Both the position numbers and the translations under genes were made by a program. Shown here piece by piece: positions 1 through 7,945 of a stretch of DNA of 64,000 bases (the stretch's first letter is position 1; each line of letters starts with the position of its first letter). A model generated the notes under the pieces. That model had not been told where the DNA came from and made no database searches. It saw only the letters and a list, made by a program, of their open reading frames with translations. The DNA is taken from the NCBI RefSeq assembly GCF_014385195.1, contig NZ_JACRTG010000034.1:124001-188000 (forward strand), written 5' to 3'. The stretch is from Paratissierella segnis. Lineage in GTDB: Bacteria > Bacillota > Clostridia > Tissierellales > Tissierellaceae.

Positions 1-432
1 AATATGATGCTCCGGAACTATTGAATTTCCTACTTCATTGGTTACCATTACGAGATTATATTTTCTTTGATTGACAGCGTCTATTAGGTTCTTCACCTCA
101 TCATATACTGTATCCTCAATTTTCTGCTGCAAACTTGGATCAATATATTCTGCATCTTTACTTAAATCAAACATTATATTTGATGTCAATACCGTAATAC
201 AATCTAAGAGATAATTTTTTTCATTGTCAAGTGAGCTGCAGAGATTATAATTGCCTTCATATGTCCGCCACTGAGAAGGTCTATTTAATCTGTGCAATTT
301 TACCCTTTCTTCCATTTCCCTGTCATAAACCTTAGATGTGGCTATATATACCACATCTAAAGTATCTTTATATAAACTTTCCGCAAAAGTGCTTTTCCCG
401 CTTCTGGCTCCGCCTGTTACTAAATAAATCAT
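1..432 (-). CDS. cobU: Adenosylcobinamide kinase / adenosylcobinamide-phosphate guanylyltransferase (partial, C-terminus off the window)
   Basis: Bifunctional enzyme of the nucleotide-loop step: it phosphorylates adenosylcobinamide and then transfers GMP from GTP to give AdoCbi-GDP. I translated this by eye from the ATG at 432. It begins MIYLVTGGARSGKS, an exact P-loop for this family, followed by the HRLNRPSQW segment that holds the family's guanylylated histidine, and near the edge VTNEVGxSIVPE, another CobU hallmark. About 144 residues are visible of the usual ~180, so the gene runs off the left edge. It starts 13 bases downstream of the cobT stop and is the last visible gene of the riboswitch-led cobalamin operon. 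cobS and cobC are not seen and may lie to the left. Confidence 0.93.
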   Translation of the reverse strand, partial: MIYLVTGGARSGKSTFAESLYKDTLDVVYIATSKVYDREMEERVKLHRLNRPSQWRTYEGNYNLCSSLDNEKNYLLDCITVLTSNIMFDLSKDAEYIDPSLQQKIEDTVYDEVKNLIDAVNQRKYNLVMVTNEVGNSIVPEHHI

Positions 433-444
433 TTAATCACCTTA

Positions 445-1518
445 TTATTCTTCCCTGATATTTACTAAAACATCGCTTTCGATTGATGCTTCACTGAATG
501 TTCCCATATGTTCTAATGTATATAAAGCTGATTCCAGTACTTGAAACGCAAATGGGCATCCAGTGCCTTCGCCAAGTCTCATTTCCAGATTAAATAAAGG
601 CTTTAATCCCAATACGTTCATCATGGAAATTGCTCCCGGTTCATCTGACAAATGAGACGGAATTATATAATCTTTTACCAATGGATTTAACTTAATTGCA
701 CACAATGCCGCTGCTGATGAAATGAATCCATCCATGACTATGGGCTTTTTATTCTTTGCCGCAGACAAAAACAATCCGCACATTCCGCCGATATCAAATC
801 CGCCTACTTTTGACAATACATCTATTGGTTCTTCTCTGTTTGGCTTATTTATCTCAATACCTCTTAATATGACATTTTTCTTGTTTTCTAATTGCTCATC
901 TGTTAAACCTGCACCTTTACCGCATACAGTATCTACATCCAGTCCACCCAGAACACTTAAAATAGCAGCAGATGTCGTTGTGTTTCCTATACCCAATTCA
1001 CCTGTCCCCAGTATATCATAGCCATCATTATATAGCATATCCCCTATCTCAATTCCAATTTCAATTGATTTGACCCCTTCTTCGTAGGTCATAGCACTTG
1101 TCTTTGTAAAGTTCTTAGTGCCATTCGCTATTTTTTTATTTATTACTTTGGGATTATCCATGCTTCCATTAAGTCCAATGTCTACCGTCTTTATATCCGC
1201 ATTGGTGAATTTGCCAAGAGTGGCTACTCCTGTTATCCCCTTTGCCATGCTTTCTGTCAAAAGTCTGGTAAATATCTGAGGAGCAGAGCTTACGCCTTCC
1301 TCCACTACTCCGTTGTCACTGCACATTACCACAATTGCCTTCTTGTCTATTTTGTTATGTACGTTACCGGTAATGCCTGCCAACTTTATCGTTATCTCTT
1401 CTAATTGTCCCAAACTGCCTATGGGTTTTACAAGGCTGTCCCATTTTTCCCTTGTAAGTTTCATTGCATCTAAATTGTTGGGACTTATACTTTTTAATGT
1501 CTCTTTTAATAAATTCAT
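445..1518 (-). CDS. cobT: Nicotinate-nucleotide--dimethylbenzimidazole phosphoribosyltransferase
   Basis: Activates the lower axial ligand of cobalamin by transferring phosphoribose from nicotinate mononucleotide to a benzimidazole-type base, giving the alpha-riboside phosphate used by CobS. The 357-residue product has the family's usual length. Recognisable segments are the N-terminal LTKPxGSLGxLE-like stretch (here LVKPIGSLGQLEE, about residues 29-41), a DNGVVEEGVS segment, the GELGIGNTTTSAA motif near residue 175, and the C-terminal RLGEGTGCPFAF motif that carries the catalytic glutamate. It sits between the Cys-rich protein and cobU in the cobalamin operon. The ligand base actually used cannot be told from sequence; no bza genes for anaerobic benzimidazole synthesis are seen here. 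Confidence 0.95.
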   Translation of the reverse strand: MNLLKETLKSISPNNLDAMKLTREKWDSLVKPIGSLGQLEEITIKLAGITGNVHNKIDKKAIVVMCSDNGVVEEGVSSAPQIFTRLLTESMAKGITGVATLGKFTNADIKTVDIGLNGSMDNPKVINKKIANGTKNFTKTSAMTYEEGVKSIEIGIEIGDMLYNDGYDILGTGELGIGNTTTSAAILSVLGGLDVDTVCGKGAGLTDEQLENKKNVILRGIEINKPNREEPIDVLSKVGGFDIGGMCGLFLSAAKNKKPIVMDGFISSAAALCAIKLNPLVKDYIIPSHLSDEPGAISMMNVLGLKPLFNLEMRLGEGTGCPFAFQVLESALYTLEHMGTFSEASIESDVLVNIREE

Positions 1519-1532
1519 TTTATCTACCTCTA

Positions 1533-1802
1533 TTATTTTTTATTGAATCTTTCTTTGACTTTCTCTTCATTATGTTTCATTATTTTTTCATTTATATAAT
1601 CGTAGCCTTTAGGTTTATGCGGTATCAAGCAATTGGTACAATCCTTAATGCCATAGTTGTCCACATAATTTCCGCCGCATTCTTCTAAAAAATATAATGG
1701 GCAATAGCAGAACATACAATTGAAATCTTCGTCATTTTCCACCTTATGGCAAGGAAAATAACTGCAAGCAGTATTTTTATAATATCTGTAGGAATTTTCC
1801 AT
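1533..1802 (-). CDS. Cysteine-rich small protein of cobalamin operons
   Basis: An 89-residue protein with ten cysteines, mostly as C-x-C, C-x2-C and C-x3-C groupings (for example CMFCYCP and CTNC). This matches the cysteine-rich small domain family often found inside anaerobic cobalamin gene clusters. The function is not established; the cysteine spacing suggests binding of zinc or an iron-sulfur cluster, which is inference. It lies 4 bases from cbiJ and 14 from cobT, in the same direction, so it is almost certainly cotranscribed and coregulated by the riboswitch upstream of cbiL. Aromatic residues are plentiful and there is no signal peptide or membrane segment, so it should be cytoplasmic. 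Confidence 0.8.
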   Translation of the reverse strand: MENSYRYYKNTACSYFPCHKVENDEDFNCMFCYCPLYFLEECGGNYVDNYGIKDCTNCLIPHKPKGYDYINEKIMKHNEEKVKERFNKK

Positions 1803-1806
1803 AATA

Positions 1807-2547
1807 TCAGTCCTTTTTAAATTTTTTTATAATAACTTTTTCTAAGTATTCTAAGCTATAAAAACCATCTTCTTCCTCCCGGTCAATAATTACAGTCCGA
1901 ATTCCCAATTCTTTACAAGCATTTATCTTCTCCAGAGTTCCTCCCTTTGCTCCGCTATCTTTCATTATAACATAATCTGCATCGTATTCATGAAACATAA
2001 TTTTATTAAATTCCAGAGAAAATGGTCCAAGTAAAGCCACTATATCTTCCATCTTAATGTCAAATTTCCTGCATTCCATAATGCTTTCGTATGCCGGAAG
2101 AATACGATAGATAAATCTATTGCTGCCTTTAATTTTTTCGAAGTCTCCTATATTCTTTGAACCTGTTGTAAAAAAAACAGTTCCTTCTATCTCTTGCAAA
2201 TAATCATAACATTCTTCATAGGAGTTTAAGCTTATCACATCATTACCATGTTTTGATTTGCTGCGTACAAATCTCAAATACTCAATGCCTAACTCCTCGC
2301 TTATTTCTTTGGCATTTTTTGAGACAATTTTTGCATAGGGATGTGATAAATCTACAATAGCTGTGATATCTCTTTGGGCAGCAAATTGTAACATTTCTTC
2401 CTTATTAAGTCTCCCAACATATACATTTTCTGAATCTAAAAATTCCCTGCCGCCTTCTGTCGCTATAGTTATTATATAGTTAACTTTGTTTTTTAATCTG
2501 TCTACTAATTCCCGAGCTTCTGAAGTACCGCCTATTATCCAAATCAT
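1807..2547 (-). CDS. cbiJ: Cobalt-precorrin-6A reductase
   Basis: NADPH-type reductase that reduces the corrin precursor cobalt-precorrin-6A to 6B. The 246-residue product starts MIWIIGGTSEARELVDRL, the nucleotide-binding N-terminus typical of CbiJ/CobK, and contains the DLSHPYAKIVSKNA and FFTTGSKNI segments typical of the family, plus a late MKDSGAKGGTLEKI stretch. The length is normal. Its start overlaps the end of cbiH by four bases (ATGA), so translation is coupled. It is a member of the minus-strand cobalamin operon. Confidence 0.93.
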   Translation of the reverse strand: MIWIIGGTSEARELVDRLKNKVNYIITIATEGGREFLDSENVYVGRLNKEEMLQFAAQRDITAIVDLSHPYAKIVSKNAKEISEELGIEYLRFVRSKSKHGNDVISLNSYEECYDYLQEIEGTVFFTTGSKNIGDFEKIKGSNRFIYRILPAYESIMECRKFDIKMEDIVALLGPFSLEFNKIMFHEYDADYVIMKDSGAKGGTLEKINACKELGIRTVIIDREEEDGFYSLEYLEKVIIKKFKKD

Positions 2548-3266
2548 AGTATATTATATCCCCTTGGTGTAATGATCTTATTTCCTATTATATAGGTATT
2601 GCTGTTGCCAATAATCAATACGCATAACATATTTACCGTATCGCAATCTACGCTATCAAGTGTTGTAATCTCCATTTTAGTATTTGCTCTTCCTGAGTCC
2701 TGAACTATCCCTACCGGAGTAGTGCCTTTTCTATATCTTGATATAATCTCCAATGCTTTCTCCAAATTATCTTTTCTCCCTTTAGACTTTGGATTGTAGA
2801 TTGCTATAACAAAATCAGCCTCTGCAGCCTTTTCCAGTCTATCTTCTATAACTTCCCACGGAGTGAGCAAATCACTAAGGCTTATGGATGCATAATCATG
2901 CATTATAGGTGCACCTAATTCCGATGCGGCTGAGAAGGCGGATGTAACTCCGGGGACTATTTCCACATCTATGTCCCCCGCCAATTCAAGTATCGGTCCT
3001 GCCATTCCATAAAGCCCTGCATCTCCTGTGCTGATGATTGCAGTGTTCTTCCCTTCTTTAACCATTTCTATGGCTTTTTTACACCTTTCGATTTCACCCT
3101 TCATACCTGTGCTAAATACTTCTTTTCCTTCTACAAGTCCTTCTAGGTATTTGATATATGGGGTATAGCCTACAATCCCATCGCATGATTTTATGACATC
3201 CACTGCTTTAAATGTCATATGCTCTCTGCCTCCGGGTCCTATTCCCACTACATACAATTTTGCCAT
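2544..3266 (-). CDS. cbiH: Cobalt-precorrin-3B C17-methyltransferase
   Basis: SAM-dependent tetrapyrrole methylase that methylates C17 and promotes ring contraction in the anaerobic pathway. The 240 residues begin with LYVVGIGPGG, the methylase family's glycine-rich loop, followed by the STGDAGLYGMAGP motif, the EIVPGVTSAF motif and the AIYNPKSKGR motif that separates CbiH/CobJ from its paralogues. There is no fused CbiG or C-terminal ferredoxin-like extension. It overlaps cbiJ by four bases. A 74-base spacer separates it from cbiG upstream. Confidence 0.93.
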   Translation of the reverse strand: MAKLYVVGIGPGGREHMTFKAVDVIKSCDGIVGYTPYIKYLEGLVEGKEVFSTGMKGEIERCKKAIEMVKEGKNTAIISTGDAGLYGMAGPILELAGDIDVEIVPGVTSAFSAASELGAPIMHDYASISLSDLLTPWEVIEDRLEKAAEADFVIAIYNPKSKGRKDNLEKALEIISRYRKGTTPVGIVQDSGRANTKMEITTLDSVDCDTVNMLCVLIIGNSNTYIIGNKIITPRGYNIL

Positions 3267-3340
3267 ATTATTCTCCTTATCCTATTCTTCATCTTTAGTA
3301 AAATATCTTCACTTTTAGTTCTTAGTTCTTCACTTTTCTT

Positions 3341-4357
3341 TTAATTGTGAATTGATCTCGATACCGCTATGGTAATTCCATTATATATTGATTTATGTTT
3401 TATCAATTTACCTCCAAGCAAATATGCTGAAGGCTCTGCCACTGAATACACACCTATGGTATTTTTTACAAATTGGGACTGTGCAAAATTATTCTCTATA
3501 TTTTTTATCTCATCGATTGTAAATATCTTTAATGAGCAGTTAAAGTATTTCGCTGCTTCTATGATCCCGGCTTCATCCTTCTTTACTTCCACAGTACCGA
3601 TTGCTTTAATGCTCTCAAGGGAAATCTCAATTTCATTCAGGGCTGATTTAATAGCATTTATTATCATATTGGCTTCTATGCCTTTCCTGCATCCAATCCC
3701 TATATTTATATTCTTAGGTCTCAGCACAATATAAGGAACTTCTATTGCAGATATATTAAGCTTAGATGAAACTATTATAAGTCCATCAATATTTAAATTT
3801 ACATTCTCTAAGCTTTGAACCAAAACCAAATTATCATATTTAATAATTTCACCGTCTTCAGTGTATAATCCTATTTTTTTTCCGTTTACCATCATCGATG
3901 TAAGTTTGGTTGTAGAATTCATATTCTCAATAAAATAATTGTTCCGTTTTGCAAACATATCTATGGAATCTATACCCCTATTATCGGAAGCCGTTGTAAT
4001 TATGGGCATAGCTCCTAGCTTCTCTCCTATCCATTGAGCAATTTCATTTGCTCCTCCCAGATGCCCTGAAAGCAAAGATATGGAATATTTGCCTAAATCA
4101 TCTATGACTATAACAGCCGGATCTATTGTTTTATGCTTTATAAACGGGTTTATCATCCTCACCGCTATCCCAACCGCCGATATAAAAATAAATCCTTCAT
4201 ACTCTGACCAAATTCTTTTCAATAAGTTATTAACTCCCTCCGGAATTTTAGAACTTGGATAATGGTGGATTTCATAATTGTTTTCATTTGACAGCTTTGA
4301 TATGGCTTCACCTATTTTGTAACCTTTTTCAGTAAATGAAAAACATGCTAATTTCAT
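3341..4357 (-). CDS. cbiG: Cobalt-precorrin-5A hydrolase
   Basis: Opens the delta-lactone ring of cobalt-precorrin-5A and releases acetaldehyde, a step unique to the anaerobic route. The 338 residues show the three parts of CbiG: an N-terminal domain with FIFISAVGIAVRMI (about 55-68) and SLLSGHLGGANE (about 94-105), a middle linker region, and a C-terminal domain with NIGIGCRKG (about 217-225) and GTVEVKKDE. The length is normal. It shares an ATGA overlap with the upstream cbiF and is followed by a 74-base gap rich in short TTC/TTAGTTCTT repeats before cbiH. Confidence 0.92.
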   Translation of the reverse strand: MKLACFSFTEKGYKIGEAISKLSNENNYEIHHYPSSKIPEGVNNLLKRIWSEYEGFIFISAVGIAVRMINPFIKHKTIDPAVIVIDDLGKYSISLLSGHLGGANEIAQWIGEKLGAMPIITTASDNRGIDSIDMFAKRNNYFIENMNSTTKLTSMMVNGKKIGLYTEDGEIIKYDNLVLVQSLENVNLNIDGLIIVSSKLNISAIEVPYIVLRPKNINIGIGCRKGIEANMIINAIKSALNEIEISLESIKAIGTVEVKKDEAGIIEAAKYFNCSLKIFTIDEIKNIENNFAQSQFVKNTIGVYSVAEPSAYLLGGKLIKHKSIYNGITIAVSRSIHN

Positions 4358-5109
4358 TGGCTTCCCTCTCTAAATTTGTGTGTGAATTTAGGATCATAGA
4401 GTTTTGATCTTTCATAATCTCCTTCCAGAAAATCTCCTACAAGTATTTGTGCCATCTTATTGATTCCTTTTGCCTTTATTTTACAGGCAATATCTTTGAG
4501 AGTACCGAATATTATCTCTTCATCTTCCCAAGTCGCCTTATACACCACTGCAACAGGGACATCATAGTTTCCATAACCTTTAGCCAGTTTTTCAACCACC
4601 TTATCAATTTCCTGAATAGATAAAAATATTGCCATAGAAGCTTTATGTTTTGCCAAACTTTCCAAATCCTCTCCTTCCGGTACTGAAGTCCTTCCTTCTA
4701 TTCTTGTAAGTATGACTGTTTGGCTTATATTGGGAAGAGTAAATTCTTTTTTTATCGATGCACAAGCTGCAGTAAAAGAACTTACTCCCGGAATTACCTC
4801 ATATGCTATTCCTTTGGACTTAAGAACATCCATCTGTTCCCTTATTGCACCATATATAGTCGGGTCCCCTGTATGAAGTCTTACTACATTTTTACCCTTA
4901 TCAATTGAAGTTTCCATTATCTCAATTACTTCTTCCAATGTCATCGAAGCGCTATTATAAAAAATACAATCTTCCTTGCAAAATTGTAAATGTTCCTCTG
5001 ATACCAAGCTTCCTGCATAAATAACTACATCGGCTTTTTCAAGCAATGCTCTGCCTTTTACAGTTATTAAATCCACATTCCCCGGTCCGGCACCTACAAA
5101 ACTAATCAT
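4354..5109 (-). CDS. cbiF: Cobalt-precorrin-4 C11-methyltransferase
   Basis: SAM-dependent methylation of C11 of cobalt-precorrin-4. The 251-residue product begins MISFVGAGPGNVDLITVKG and contains VIYAGSLV, LHTGDPTIYGAIREQ and EVIPGVSSFTAA, the signature set of CbiF/CobM. The C-terminus has the QILVGDFL segment. The length is normal. The stop overlaps the cbiG start and the start overlaps the cbiT stop by eight bases, so cbiT-cbiF-cbiG are tightly coupled. Confidence 0.94.
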   Translation of the reverse strand: MISFVGAGPGNVDLITVKGRALLEKADVVIYAGSLVSEEHLQFCKEDCIFYNSASMTLEEVIEIMETSIDKGKNVVRLHTGDPTIYGAIREQMDVLKSKGIAYEVIPGVSSFTAACASIKKEFTLPNISQTVILTRIEGRTSVPEGEDLESLAKHKASMAIFLSIQEIDKVVEKLAKGYGNYDVPVAVVYKATWEDEEIIFGTLKDIACKIKAKGINKMAQILVGDFLEGDYERSKLYDPKFTHKFREGSQ

Positions 5110-5662
5110 CTGTTTTCACTCCTTTCACAATGGAGATAGGGTTTTGTCCCTTCATAAGTCCGCCTCTATCCATATATGCACTTTGTATAAGATGAGTTTC
5201 TATCTCTTTGTATTTGTACCTTTTAAGTAAATTTAAAGTTTCGTTTAAATTATTTAACGTAATAAAATTGCCGCACACAACTCCATTATTCTCCAAATTA
5301 TTTTCCAGATAGGCAAAGATGCCTTCAAGTTTTCCCCCACTGCCTCCAATAAAACATTTATTAAATGATATAGCGGCTAAATCTTCAGGTGCTTGTCCCT
5401 TTATTACATGAATATTTACATTAAACTTATCCTTATTGGCATTTATCAATCGGATACCTTCATCCTCTCTTTCTATTGCCCACACCAAAGCCCCCTGCAA
5501 TGCGGATTCTATAGAAATAGATCCTGTACCTGCACCAATATCCAAAAGTCTATCTCCCTTTTCTATCCCCAAATGTCCAATAGTCAATGTTCTAATATTG
5601 AATTTAGTCATGGGAATATTCCCTCTGATAAAATCTTCATCTTTAATCCATTTCATTTTCAA
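5102..5662 (-). CDS. cbiT: Cobalt-precorrin-6B C15-methyltransferase (decarboxylating)
   Basis: Rossmann-type SAM methyltransferase that methylates C15 and removes the C12 acetate carboxyl. The 186 residues show the family's N-terminal GxIPMTKFNIRTLTI segment (about 14-28) and the SAM loop LLDIGAGTGSISIE (about 39-52), followed by the acidic AIERED motif. In many bacteria cbiE and cbiT are fused as cobL; here they are separate genes overlapping by 20 bases (5643-5662), which keeps the subunits coupled. The length is normal for a stand-alone CbiT. Confidence 0.93.
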   Translation of the reverse strand: MKMKWIKDEDFIRGNIPMTKFNIRTLTIGHLGIEKGDRLLDIGAGTGSISIESALQGALVWAIEREDEGIRLINANKDKFNVNIHVIKGQAPEDLAAISFNKCFIGGSGGKLEGIFAYLENNLENNGVVCGNFITLNNLNETLNLLKRYKYKEIETHLIQSAYMDRGGLMKGQNPISIVKGVKTDD

Positions 5663-6239
5663 TCACCACCACCCCAAGTGAAGAATAATCCTCCGGCACT
5701 TCTCCAATTTTTATTTTAACTATTTTTTCATCCTCATAGGACAGATTATATCCTATATACATATATCCTCTTATACCTATTCCAAACAATTCACGAGATA
5801 TATAGGAAGCATTCTTTTCCTTGTCAATTAGCATTATTGTAAGTTTATTGTCCTTTATTTCATTTAAATTTCCACCTCTTCCATGAAGTGAAAGAAAACC
5901 TGCATCCTGCCAAGGCTTCTTAAGTTTTGCCATTAGGTATTGAAATGAGGATAATCCCGGCAGTACTTCTTCTATATATACTCCATTTCGTTTTAAATAG
6001 TCTACTATTCCATAAAAATTGGGGTCTCCTGATGCCAAAAGAAGTACATCTTCATTTTCTTTTGTATATTCAATTATTTCATCAACTTTATTTACTATTA
6101 TGCAATCCTTACGCAACGATGAAATAGAATTTCCAATCCTTCCAAAAACTAATACAGATTTAGCATTTTTGATTCTGTCAAGAACTTCCACCGTTAAATA
6201 TTTAGGATTCCCCGGTCCTGCTCCGGCTACAGTCAGCAT
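5643..6239 (-). CDS. cbiE: Cobalt-precorrin-7 C5-methyltransferase
   Basis: Tetrapyrrole methylase that adds the C5 methyl group. The 198 residues start MLTVAGAGPGNPKYLTVEV, have LLASGDPNFYGI (about 67-78) and EEVLPGLSSFQYL (about 92-104), and a late SLHGRG motif, all characteristic of CbiE. It overlaps cbiD by seven bases upstream and cbiT by 20 bases downstream, consistent with one polycistronic message. The product acts in concert with CbiT, its fusion partner in CobL of aerobic pathways. Confidence 0.92.
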   Translation of the reverse strand: MLTVAGAGPGNPKYLTVEVLDRIKNAKSVLVFGRIGNSISSLRKDCIIVNKVDEIIEYTKENEDVLLLASGDPNFYGIVDYLKRNGVYIEEVLPGLSSFQYLMAKLKKPWQDAGFLSLHGRGGNLNEIKDNKLTIMLIDKEKNASYISRELFGIGIRGYMYIGYNLSYEDEKIVKIKIGEVPEDYSSLGVVVIENEMD

Positions 6240-7312
6240 ATATTTACACCTCTTTCCATGGAATAGATGATTACCTTTACATTTACACTTTCATCCTTTA
6301 AGTATCTTCTTATTCTTTCTTCCGCACCTCGTTCCATATGTTTCAGCACTTGACCGTATCCTTCTTCTATACAGATGTTCAGCCCTTCCTCTGCGGTTAT
6401 TGCTCCGTTTACCTTTTCCAATAAAGAAATTGGTGCACTCATCAATGCTAAATAGTATATAAAAGCTTCCATCCTTCCATCGCATACCCTGCTATGAGTA
6501 TTGAAAACCCCAATTGAAAGTTTAGCAAACTTACCTATATGCCCAATAAGAGTGATAGACTTAAATCCCCTATTATAGCAATACAAAAGGCTGTCTCCGA
6601 TATAATTGGATATCTTAACCCTTGGTTCATTGATTCCCAGTTCTTCAGACATCTTTTCACCATAATTTCCGGGAACCAAAACTATGTGATCCAGTCCATA
6701 TTTTTGCTCTAACATATCCACTTCCATATAGATTGTCTTCAGCAATGCATCTTCGCTCATGGGATATACTATTCCCTTGGTGCCTATGATAGAGATTCCC
6801 CCTTCGATTCCTATATTTGAATTGAAAGTTTTCTTTCCTATTGATTCTCCTTGAGGAGCATATATCAAGATATCATATCCATTACTATTTACTTCATTTA
6901 CCTCTTTTTCAATCATCTCTCTAGGTACAGGATTAATTGCCGCATCGCCTATTTCTCCAAACAAGCCCTTTCTGGTAATCCTTCCAATTCCCTTTCCTCC
7001 ATCAATGACTATTTTGCCGTCATCTCTTTTTTTCACTTCAGCATAAATTTCAATACCATCTGTATTGTCAGGATCATCTCCCGCATCCTTGATGACAGCA
7101 CAAGAAGCGCAATCATTCTTAATAATGGGATTATGAACTTCCAGCTTCAATCTAATATTTGCAGGGGTATCTATTTCTATATAGTCGATTATCTTCCCGG
7201 TTTCCAACATAACAGCAGCTGCCTTTGCCGCTCCGGCAGCACAACTTCCTGTAGTGTAACCGCACCTTAAACTTTTTCCTTCTTTTATAATATATAAATC
7301 CAATTCAGACAA
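6233..7312 (-). CDS. cbiD: Cobalt-precorrin-5B C1-methyltransferase
   Basis: Methylates C1 of cobalt-precorrin-5B; this enzyme belongs to the anaerobic pathway and is unrelated in fold to the other corrin methylases. The 359 residues carry LRCGYTTGSCAAGAAKAAA (about 15-33), DAGDDPDNTDG (about 71-81), GGKGIGRITRKGL (about 99-111), the GxxGIGGxSIIGTKGIV-type segment and LIGHIGKFAKLSIG near residue 260, all strong CbiD signatures. The length is normal. It overlaps cbiE by seven bases and is 12 bases downstream of cbiC. Confidence 0.95.
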   Translation of the reverse strand: MSELDLYIIKEGKSLRCGYTTGSCAAGAAKAAAVMLETGKIIDYIEIDTPANIRLKLEVHNPIIKNDCASCAVIKDAGDDPDNTDGIEIYAEVKKRDDGKIVIDGGKGIGRITRKGLFGEIGDAAINPVPREMIEKEVNEVNSNGYDILIYAPQGESIGKKTFNSNIGIEGGISIIGTKGIVYPMSEDALLKTIYMEVDMLEQKYGLDHIVLVPGNYGEKMSEELGINEPRVKISNYIGDSLLYCYNRGFKSITLIGHIGKFAKLSIGVFNTHSRVCDGRMEAFIYYLALMSAPISLLEKVNGAITAEEGLNICIEEGYGQVLKHMERGAEERIRRYLKDESVNVKVIIYSMERGVNIC

Positions 7313-7324
7313 CTAAATCTCTCC

Positions 7325-7945
7325 TTATCTGCCAACAACCATATAGAGCAGAGCATTCATAATAGAAGCGGCAACATTGCTCCCGCCCTTAGTTCCCACT
7401 GTTGATACAGAAGGTATATCAAACTGCCTTAAGTATTCTTTTGACTCTTTGGCTCCTACAAATCCAACCGGTACTCCTACAACAAATTTAGGTTTTAATT
7501 TCCCTTCCTTAACAAGTTCAAGCACACGATACAATGCTGTCGGTGCATTTCCGATAACAAATATATCTATCCCTTCCTCTACTGCCAAATCCACAGCACA
7601 GGCTGAACGAGTGGTTTTTAGCTCCTTAGACATCTTAAAAACCCTGTCATCATCTATAAAACATTTTAATTCACAATTTGTCTTGGATAATGCAATTTTG
7701 TTTATGCCCATATAAGCCATCTTTGTATCTGTGAATATCTTTGCACCGGCAATTATTGATTTTTTTGCCTCCGAGATGAAATCATTATTGAAGGCAATTA
7801 TATTTCTATAATCAAAGTCGCCTGTTGTGTGTATCATTCTTTTAGCAACAATTTTTTCTTCTTGAGAAAAATGAGTGTCCACCATTACCTCATCGATAAT
7901 ATCCATACTTTTATTTTCAATATCCATAGGATTTTTTATATACAT
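7325..7945 (-). CDS. cbiC: Cobalt-precorrin-8 methylmutase
   Basis: Shifts a methyl group from C11 to C12 to give cobyrinate. The 206-residue product has the VAKRMIHTTGDFDY segment near residue 33, which includes the family's essential histidine, then MAYMGINK, a CxxxDxxV-like stretch, the FVIGNAPTALYRVLEL motif near residue 130 and the GVPVGFVGAKESKE motif near 160. The length is normal. Its start codon lies inside the 3' end of cbiA (10-base overlap). Confidence 0.95.
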   Translation of the reverse strand: MYIKNPMDIENKSMDIIDEVMVDTHFSQEEKIVAKRMIHTTGDFDYRNIIAFNNDFISEAKKSIIAGAKIFTDTKMAYMGINKIALSKTNCELKCFIDDDRVFKMSKELKTTRSACAVDLAVEEGIDIFVIGNAPTALYRVLELVKEGKLKPKFVVGVPVGFVGAKESKEYLRQFDIPSVSTVGTKGGSNVAASIMNALLYMVVGR